Shown in pieces: positions 53,690 through 64,000 of a stretch of DNA of 64,000 nt. Where the stretch lies: NCBI RefSeq assembly GCF_900496995.4, contig NC_044009.1, positions 8,650,001-8,714,000 of the forward strand. Reading direction: 5' to 3'. The notes below the pieces were generated by a model. It ran no database searches and was not told the origin of the DNA. It saw nothing but the letters and a program-made list of their open reading frames with translations. Numbering within the stretch: the stretch's first letter is position 1; each line of letters starts with the position of its first letter. The translations under genes were made by a program, and so were the position numbers. The stretch comes from Aquila chrysaetos chrysaetos. Its lineage: Eukaryota > Chordata > Aves > Accipitriformes > Accipitridae.

Positions 53690-53981
53690 TCACTCGCCGG
53701 AGGCCTGCATCTGCTTGCAGAAGGAATCAAACTGCTGCTGCTCCAGCTCTGTCATCACTCGGTTGAGGGCGTAGATCTGCGGGACGGGTGGGGAGAAAGA
53801 GGTGATGGGGGGGGGAATTCGGCCCCAGTGTTGCTGTAGTCCCCCCCTCGGGTCGCTCACCTCTGCCCGCTGCCTCTGCTTCAGCTCCTGCTGAGCTGAT
53901 TTCTGCTTGGCCTTCTCCAGGCGAGCCGCTGGCTCCCGGGGCTTCGGCCTCTCCTTCCGCCCCCCCCCCACTGGGCTCCAT
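53690..53981 (-). CDS. SVBP: Small vasohibin-binding protein
   Basis: Two coding exons: 53861-53983 (ATG at 53981) and 53690-53776 (TGA at 53690-53692). The protein contains [20 protein letters not shown], then [20 protein letters not shown] and KQMQASGE, almost identical to human SVBP. SVBP is a small coiled-coil chaperone that binds vasohibin-1 or -2 and is needed for their stability and tubulin carboxypeptidase (detyrosination) activity. As written the frame breaks near the start: after MEPS there is a run of 10 G, while nine G would read [19 protein letters not shown] and give 68 residues (human 66). I take this as a homopolymer error rather than a dead gene because everything after it is conserved. 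Confidence 0.93.
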
Positions 53982-53983
53982 GG

Positions 53984-54561
53984 CTGGAGGGGAGGGAGGG
54001 GGAGTGGGGGGTCATGCCAGGGCCACCCTCTCTTCAGCCAGCCTCGCTGCTCCTCCTCACTGCCCTCAGCCCCACGGACAGCCCCCACGCCTACTCCGGG
54101 TTCCACAGCCCCCTTGGGCCTGCTGCTCCACCCCTGCCCCACGGCCCCCCCACGGCCCATAACGCCCTCCAGCCAACTTAGGGTCCCACAGGAGCCCCCC
54201 ACTGACACCCGGAGACCCACAAGAACCCCCCCCCCCCCCAGGCATCCTAAGCCCCACAGACTCCTCCCCATAACACCCCCCATGGCCCCCAGCCCCCTCA
54301 GCTGCCCCATCTGCCCCCACAGCGCCCCCCTTCACCGGCCCCACGACACCCCACAGCCACCCACGCACCACAGCCCCCTCCAGCCCCACAGACAGCCCTG
54401 TCCCACAGGCCCCCAACAGCCACCCGTGCCCCCCAACCCCCGCTCCCTCCCCACAGCCCCCCCATGTCTCAGAGCCCACCCCCACAGCCACCCGTACCCC
54501 ATAGCCCCCTCCCCCAGCCCCCGGCTCGCCTCAGTACACACACACCCCCCCCCCCCGCTAC
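53984..54561 (-). other. SVBP: SVBP intron 1
   Basis: C-rich degenerate sequence with CCCCACAGCCCCC-like units. It lies between the noncoding first exon (donor at 54558-54561 on the minus strand) and the exon with the ATG. No other gene is seen. Confidence 0.55.
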
Positions 54562-54780
54562 CGGCGGGGCAGTGCCCGGGGCAAGATGGCGGCGGGGCCC
54601 CGCCCTCTCGGCGCGCGGCTGCCCGGCCTGCGGCGCATGCGCAAAAGTGCCGCCTGCGCGGATGGGGATGGGGGGGGGGGGTGTGGGCAGCGCGCATGCA
54701 CCGGCTACCGCCGCCGCGCGCCCAAGCGGAACCGTAGAGAGGGCGGCGGGTCGCAGCAGCGCCGCCTGGCGGGCGGGAGG
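54562..54780 (-). promoter_or_regulatory. SVBP: SVBP noncoding exon 1 and CpG-island promoter with YY1-type motif
   Basis: A GT donor just left of 54562 would end a noncoding first exon on the minus strand. The region is CpG-dense with AAGATGGCGGC at 54583-54593, a YY1-type element common near transcription starts. On the plus strand that motif would place an ATG in a short open frame, so a divergent plus transcript cannot be excluded. Confidence 0.5.
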
Positions 54781-54824
54781 GGAGCTGCGGCGGGGCCCCC
54801 CATTCCCCCGCTGCCCCTATAGAT

Positions 54825-55190
54825 CTATGCCGCTGTCCCATATATCTATATCACACCCCCTATATATCATACCCCCGTATAGCCCACCTCCTACATAGCC
54901 CTGCCCCTGGACAGCCCACCCCCTATACAGCCCACCCCTATATATCACATCCCCTGTATAGCCCACCCCTATATACATGACAACCCCTATATATCATACC
55001 CCCTATACAGCCCAGCCCCAACACAGCCTGACACACGTGCAGGGCCCTACAGCACAGCCCTGCTCTCCACGTCGTGTCCCCCCTATATACATACACCTCC
55101 CACAGCCCAGCCCCTCCCCACAGCACAGCCCCATAGGCAGCACCCCCTATACAGGAACTACTCCTATACACAGGCAGCATCCCCTATATG
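54825..55190. repeat. CTATATATCATACCCCC minisatellite
   Basis: Units such as CCCCTATATATCATACCCCC and GTATAGCCCACCCC, about 18-25 bp, repeat upstream of SVBP. Confidence 0.85.
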
Positions 55191-55214
55191 GACCCCTCCC
55201 AGTGTCCCCAGGGC

Positions 55215-55785
55215 TCTGCCAGCATGGCACACGGTATACCATGGCACGGCACGGGCACCACGTCCGGCGTGGCACAGCACAGTATGGCATGGCACGGCGC
55301 ACCACGGCATGGAGCACTACGTATAGCGTGGCACAGCACGGTGCCGCACCACGGCATGGAGCACTACGTATAGCGTGGCACAGCACGGTCCAGTATGGCA
55401 CAGTGCACCACAGCACGGGGCAGTATATACGGCATGGCACAGTGCACTGAGGTACGGTGCATGGTATAGCATGGCACGGTATGTACGGGACAGTAACCTA
55501 TAGCATGGTACACCACGGTGCACCGTGGCACGGTGCAGCACATATGGAACGGCATGGCGCGGCCCAGTACATCCAGCATGGCACAGCACACCACAACATG
55601 GTGCACCACGGCACAGTACGGTACGTACGGTGCAGCACATGGTGCACAATGGCACAGTGCCATAAATATGGCATGGCACAGTACGTATAGTGTGGCACGC
55701 CAGAGCGCACCATGGCACAGTGCAGCACATATGGCACAGCACAGCATGCCAGGGTGCCATATGGCACATGCCAGCATCACCCCCT
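55215..55785. repeat. CATGGCACAGCACGGTA minisatellite
   Basis: Units of 10-25 bp built on GCATGGCACAGCACGG repeat between SVBP and the TRIM62 3' end. A 50-60 bp phrase containing ACGTATAGCGTGGCACAGC occurs twice at about 55318-55390. The core resembles the HSPG2 intronic array at 28215-28960. Confidence 0.92.
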
Positions 55786-55830
55786 CTGCCCAGTGGTTCT
55801 CCACTACCCGGCCCCTTCTCTCCAAATCCT

Positions 55831-55836
55831 TTTATT
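55831..55836 (-). terminator. TRIM62: TRIM62 poly(A) signal AATAAA
   Basis: The minus strand reads AATAAA about 235 bases past the TRIM62 stop, giving a compact 3' UTR at about 55815-56070. Confidence 0.75.
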
Positions 55837-56070
55837 GCAGCAGCCCGGACCCCCCCTCGCCCCCCCAGCACCGGGACCCTCCTGGAAGCACAGGACAGAG
55901 AGAAGGGGGGACGGGGGGGCAAAAAGGCCAGATCCTGCCCAGCGCCGGGGGCAGTTCCTGGGGCAGGATCAGCTGAAACCTCCACCAAACAGCGGGAAAA
56001 CACCCAGGGGTGGGGGGGGGGGGGGGATGGGGCACACGCCGAACCCCGGGAGTCAAATCCCCCCTCCCTG

Positions 56071-59399
<3,329 letters not shown>

Positions 59400-59400
<1 letters not shown>

Positions 59401-59850
59401 ACCGGGAGTGAGGCTACCGGGAGGCCGCAACGGGGGCACCCGGGTTGGAGACCGCCCCGCCCCCCCCCGCTCCCGACAGGACCAGGGTTCGAGACCGCCC
59501 CCCGCTCCGCGCCCCACCAAGAACCCAGGTTCGGGACTGGCCCCCGCCAAGACCGCGGTTCGAGGTTGCCCCCTGCGTCCCCCAACCGCCGGCGCCCACT
59601 GCCCTCACCCAGCCGCCGGCGGTGCCGGTGCCCGGTTCCCGGGAAGGGGCGGGGGGGGAACGATCCCGCCACCGCCTCACAGCGCGCCCCGCCGCGACGG
59701 GCGGGGGGTGGGCGAGGAGGAGGGGGCGGGGCCGCCCGGCACTTCCTGCCCACCCCCCCCCCCCCCCCCCCCCCCCCCCGCAGCCACAGTGGTGCCGCCC
59801 CCGCCCCATTGTCCCCCGCGCGGCACGGCCCACCGGCGCACACCACCGCC
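59400..59850 (-). promoter_or_regulatory. TRIM62: TRIM62 CpG-island promoter region
   Basis: Dense CpG, GC boxes and a run of about 25 C near 59750-59779 mark the likely start of TRIM62. A motif such as GACCGCCCCGCCCCC/GGTTCGAGACCGCCCC recurs two or three times at 59430-59570. The exact first exon is not resolvable. Confidence 0.55.
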
Positions 59851-59859
59851 CGCCCGCGG

Positions 59860-59965
59860 GGGGGGGGCCTCTTAAAGGGGCCGCGGCGGCGTTTTTTGGG
59901 GGGGCGCCTCTTAAAGGGGCCGCGGCGGCGTTTTTTGGGGGGGGCGCTTAAAGGGGCCGCAGCGC
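59860..59965. repeat. Three tandem copies of a 38-bp CTTAAAGGGGCCGCGGCGGC unit
   Basis: CTTAAAGGGGCCGCGGCGGC followed by GTTTTTTGGGGGGGCGC occurs twice in full and a third time in part, at about 59871, 59909 and 59947. It contains SacII-like CCGCGG palindromes and lies at the upstream edge of the TRIM62 CpG island. Confidence 0.9.
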
Positions 59966-61835
59966 TGGGTACCTCCGTCCGTCCATCTGTCCACCCCCCT
60001 CCTCCAGCTTTCTGTGCCCACCAGCGCTGCCCCCATCCCACCCCCTGGCAGAGCAACGGGGGACCCGTGGGGACCACAGGTGACACTGGCACAGGTATTG
60101 CTGAGAAAACACCTTTCCCCCCCCAAATTTTACCAATTTGACCAAAAAAATCACCTTAGTAGGAGTTTTGGGTGACAGGTTTCTACTGTCCCCTCCCGTG
60201 TCACCGTGATGTTCGGTCATGGTGACCTATGGGGACCTATGGGGACTGGGGGGCTTTGCCAGCACCAGCTGCCCCACGGCAAGGCTTCCCCCCCCCAAAA
60301 AAAAAACAACCCTGGGGACCCATTCGCTCCCCCCTTGGAGGACCAAGCAAGACAGAGGATGGGTCCCCCCAAGGGACGGCTGACAGGGCGTGAGGGGTCT
60401 GGGGCCAGGAAAATGGAGGTGATGGCGGGGCAGGGGACACACACACACACAAAATTCCCGGGGGGGGGTGTTAAGCTGCATATTTCAGAGGCGGCGTGAA
60501 CGCCGGGCCGGGAGCCAAAGGGAACAAACTCTTCGGTTTTTGCCGCCGAATTGCCCTGCTCTGGCTGCTGGCACCTCGCTTTTCTCCACCCCCCTGCCCC
60601 CCCCCCCCCCCCAGCACAACCTGGGTATCCCCCCCCACATCCCTTCTCCTCCTTTCAGGGAATAACCACTCACTTTGTTCCACTTCCTGACAGGCCCAAA
60701 AAGCTTGGAAAAAGCACACCCCCCCCAAAAGCCCCCCAAAAACCCCCACATGGGTTTGGTTTTATTGGTTTTATTTCGGCTTGGTTTTGTGCATTAGGAA
60801 TTCAGGTTTTGTCTCCCCTCTGGAACTCACCGGGGACCGAGGAACGGCTGAAATTACATCAAATTTTGCCATGCTGGTGAGCAGGGATGGGGCCAGCTTT
60901 GCCAGAGGAGAAAAAAAAAAAAAAAACAAACCAAAAAAGCCCCCCTTTCACCCCAAATCCAGTCCTGCTCAGATTCAGGGCTGGAGGGGTCTCATCCCAG
61001 GTCATTAACGGGTTATTATTTAATTTGTATGCCAAGCATGTGGCCAAAAGACCCTGGGAAATTTGGGCGACAGAAGAGCATCGTCCCCCTGGACCACGTG
61101 GCGGTCAGCCGGGATTGCCATCGCTCATTCCGGTGGCTCGTTAGGCAATGAAGGGAAACCACAGGGTGGGTGTGTTTGGGCAAACAGGGAAATTAATCCC
61201 GGCTAATTAGTAAATTGGCTTTGTTACCTCCCAGTAACCCCGGTGTGACCCCCAGTCGGGGGGTTCCAATGTGCCTTGATTCCCAGTTTTTTTGGGGGGG
61301 TACACAGCCACTTCTCTGCCCCGGCTCCGGTATGCCGGAGGATGCCAGGATGAGGCAAGGGTCTGGGTGATTCGGCAAAGTGTGGTGATGCACCCGCCGG
61401 GCAGGGAAAACCGGGCTCCTTCCCACGTGTGCCGCGTGTGCCGGCTCTGCCGGCAGGATGCTGGCGGGAAGGGAGGCCCCTGATCCGCAGTGCTGGAATT
61501 TTCCCCCCACCGCCGGATGAAACAGCGCTGCCGGCGGGATAGGCACGCTGCGACGTGCCTGCTTGGCTCTTGGTATGCGTGCCTCCATCCCGGCACAGCT
61601 TTTCCCCTCGCCAGAGCCAAGGCGGAGCGCCGGGAGCGTCCCTTGCCTTTTGAGACCTCCTGTTACTGGAGCCCATCGGCTCACCGGGGTTTAAGCCAGG
61701 CCTGGCTAGGCTTGGTTTAAGGATCCCCCTCCTAAGGGTGCTGCAGGGAGAGGAGTTTAGCCAAAGCCCCCGCAACCCCTCCACGAAGAGCACTGAGGAT
61801 GCACAAAGCCGCCCCACGCTGGCACTTTTCATCTC
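59966..61835. other. Intergenic, no gene recognised
   Basis: Mostly unique sequence of lower GC content than the left part of the window, with A-runs at 60298-60307 and 60911-60926 and short CA repeats near 60440. Open frames are short and have no domain content. Confidence 0.6.
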
Positions 61836-61895
61836 CTAAGTGCTTTGCAAACATTAACTAATTAATCCTAATTAACTCATTACCTAATTAGAACC
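61836..61895 (+). mobile_element. Possible ancient MIR/CORE-SINE remnant
   Basis: The phrase AAGTGCTTTGCAAACATTAA (61838-61857) followed by CTAATTAATCC resembles the conserved part of amniote MIR-type SINEs (…CTTTGCAAACATTA…TAATCCTCACAAC…). The usual downstream part with GTGAGGTAGG is not seen, so this would be a short, very old fragment. The alternative is a homeodomain-type conserved element, as it carries several TAATTA cores. Confidence 0.35.
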
Positions 61896-63600
61896 AAACA
61901 GCCCTCCCATTTGCAGGGAGAAGGGAAACTCATGCACCTTCTTTCTGCCCCCACCCCAAAACCTCCACTGGCTTAATGCCAGCGTCAGCGAGGACCTCGG
62001 CACCCGGCCCTCCTGATCGCCGTGAATCCGGAGTGAAAAACCCACTTTATGGGTTCGCTAACCCCGAGAAGCTGGGAATGAGGATTTTCACCCGTCTGGC
62101 CCAAGCAGCACTGGGAACACCGGCATTACCAACACCCGGCATGCCCACCAATCGTGGTGGAACCTCCTCCAGGGCAGGCAGTGGATGCTTTCACCAGCTT
62201 TTTATCACAAATGAGGGATTTCTTGCGAAGGAAACGAGCGGGCGATCGGGACAGAGGAGTTTCGGAGAGGCATTTCCCAAAGGATTTCCTGCCTGGTGTC
62301 CCACAGTCGGGGACAAAGACTTTGGGGACACTGAAAAAGCTGGCTGGGAGCCCCGCGTCGCCCCTCGGGGACCACGTTTTCCCATTGGGACATCCCAGGT
62401 TGCCCTCCATAAACATCTCCCTTTCTCCAGCGAGTCAACCAGAGGGGATTTACAAAGCGCTGGCGCTGTGCAGGACGGATCCAGCTTCACGGTGATGCTG
62501 AAATGAGAAGGAGCTGCCGTTCCAGGGGGGAGCGCACAGGTGTAGCAGCCCCGCAGCTTTGCCGAAACCTCCACGGCGGTAATTTACGGTGGTGGTTTAC
62601 CTCCGCTCCTGCTTTCTCCTCCTTTTAATCGCGGTCGGATCTATCCCAGGGGCAAAACCAGTCTTGGAACCATATTTTTTCGGAAGGCGAGTGCTTATTT
62701 CCTCCATTTTGCAACCCAGGATGGAGACGGGCACGGTTTTATTATTATTATTTTTTTTTTTTTTTATCCCTGCATACCAACTACCTCCCCAGGAAAGGGG
62801 CCCCTTTCCCACACCCAAGATTAAATCCACCCAACGTAGGGTCGGAAAAAAAGCCCGGAGCGTTGCTTATCTTAGCCAGTCTCAACAAGGACGGTCCCAG
62901 ATGTTCACCAAACCTTGATGGACTCCCCCGAAACTTAGGGGTGACCCACACCGTGTCCTCCCGCTGCAGATTTGGGGTTGGACAACCCCCTCAGAAGTCA
63001 AGAATCACTTAAAATGGTGCAGAGGTTTAAAACCACTGGTTTCATAATCACGGAAAAAAAAAAATCCCAGCAGCCGAAAGCCCCAGCGCTGCGGCAGAAG
63101 TGAAAGCACCGATGAAAATAAACCCAAGAAGGGGGAACTTGGTGGTATCGGGGATGAACACCGGTGGCTTAAGGGACATCAGGGAAGCTCCAAGATGTTC
63201 CAGTCTCTCCTGGTGTCCCGTTTTGGGGTGACACCAGTGTTGAGTGGCAACTGCTAGGTGTCAACATCTGAAAATCAGATTAAAGGGGAGTTTTCGAGCT
63301 GCTGGCTCAGGTTCTCGGTTAAGTCATGGATAATTAATGGATCTGGGGACCTTCCAAGATGGAGAAATGTTGGGTGATAGGGGGATCTCAGGCCAGCTAG
63401 CTGCTGGTGGTGCTAAAGAAGCGGTGGGGATGTGGGTAGGGGACATGGCCAGACCTGAGAGGTCACTGGGCGGAGAGGGTGACAGCACCTCTGCCCCAGC
63501 ACCATCACCTTGGCCAGGACCTTCCCCAGACTCTTCATGCCCCTCCACTCACCCAGGGCAGCTGCAGATGGATGCCCACACCTCAGTGGGGACCTCTTGG
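61896..63600. other. Intergenic, no gene recognised
   Basis: Unique sequence with AT-rich patches (for example 62740-62770 and 63050-63065) and no recognisable exon on either strand. It may be regulatory sequence upstream of TRIM62 or part of an intron of a gene beyond the right edge. Confidence 0.55.
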
Positions 63601-63603
63601 AAG

Positions 63604-63664
63604 CTCATCCCATCCCATCCCATCCCATCCCATCCCATCCCATCCCATCCCATCCCGTCCCATC
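63604..63664 (+). repeat. (CCCAT)n simple repeat
   Basis: A near-pure pentanucleotide array, about 12 copies, with one G interruption near its right end. Confidence 0.97.
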
Positions 63665-64000
63665 CTTGGTCCTTCCCCATTCCCCACCTCTCTCTTGGAG
63701 GCATCGTCAGATTTGTTAATTATGGGTCTGCCCGTTCAGGGCATCCCCCTCCTCTCCATCACCCTCTGTGATGGAGCATTTTGGGAAAGTGTGAAAAAAA
63801 TCCCGTTTGGGTTTTTTTTTCATTATTTTTAAATTGGAAACTCAGAAGCACCATCATCCCCTGGACCTTGGGGAAGAAGGAGGGGAACCAGGTGGGATTT
63901 GCCCCCCATTTCCTTCCCCTGTGGGCTGTATCTGCTGATTTAGGGCATGGGGCTGAGATGGGGGACACATGGATAAAATGATAAAAAAACAGAGAGATAA
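63665..64000. other. Right edge, no gene recognised
   Basis: Unique sequence with T-rich and A-rich patches. No exon is supported. Confidence 0.6.

Noticed and set aside
54586-54822. Short plus-strand frame starting at the ATG of AAGATGGCGGC
   Set aside because: The ATG belongs to a YY1-type promoter motif; the frame is Arg/Gly/Ala-rich with no conserved content.

Overview
The window reads as a very GC-rich, gene-dense vertebrate locus, most likely a bird microchromosome (another archosaur is possible). The reasons are compact introns, CpG-island promoters, conserved amniote exons, no recognisable interspersed CR1/LINE copies, and private G- or C-rich minisatellites in nearly every intron longer than about 300 bp. 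I see no retrovirus-like element. Splice sites were placed by eye from GT-AG signals and from remembered human proteins, so a boundary may be off by a base or so.

Layout from left to right: the 5' end of USP48 (minus, running off the left edge); a short repeat-filled gap; the whole HSPG2 (perlecan) gene on the minus strand, about 2.64 to 42.8 kb and about 94 recognised coding exons; a VNTR-filled divergent intergenic region; a CELA3-type pancreatic elastase (plus, 44.5-47.5 kb); a repeat-rich gap; TMEM269 (plus, 49.7-52.55 kb), a CDP-alcohol-phosphatidyltransferase-like membrane protein; SVBP (minus, 53.55-54.6 kb); TRIM62 (minus, 55.83-59.7 kb); and about 4 kb with no gene that I recognise.

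Perlecan dominates. Reading down from 42.7 kb: signal peptide; domain I with Ser-Gly heparan-sulfate sites and SEA; domain II with four LDLR-A repeats and one Ig; domain III with three laminin IV-A modules among laminin-EGF repeats; domain IV with 19 Ig domains by my count (21 in human, 14 in mouse); and domain V (endorepellin) with three LG domains and paired EGFs. The centre of domain IV is eight two-exon Ig modules. All eight C-half exons are 139 bp, and three consecutive modules carry the same minisatellite in the same internal intron.

The most notable observations are: a partial tandem duplication around perlecan intron 2 that creates three hybrid mini-exons beside the glycosaminoglycan sites; apparent +1 frameshifts in exons with 10-base G:C runs (two in HSPG2, one in SVBP), probably homopolymer errors; a CELA3 promoter with a near-perfect HNF1 site and a PTF1-like element; and a gene order joining neighbourhoods that lie apart on human chromosome 1 (1p36.12, 1p34.2, 1p35.1). 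The genes do not form one pathway. They cover deubiquitination, basement-membrane assembly, digestion, lipid-type membrane enzymology, tubulin detyrosination and E3 ubiquitin ligation.
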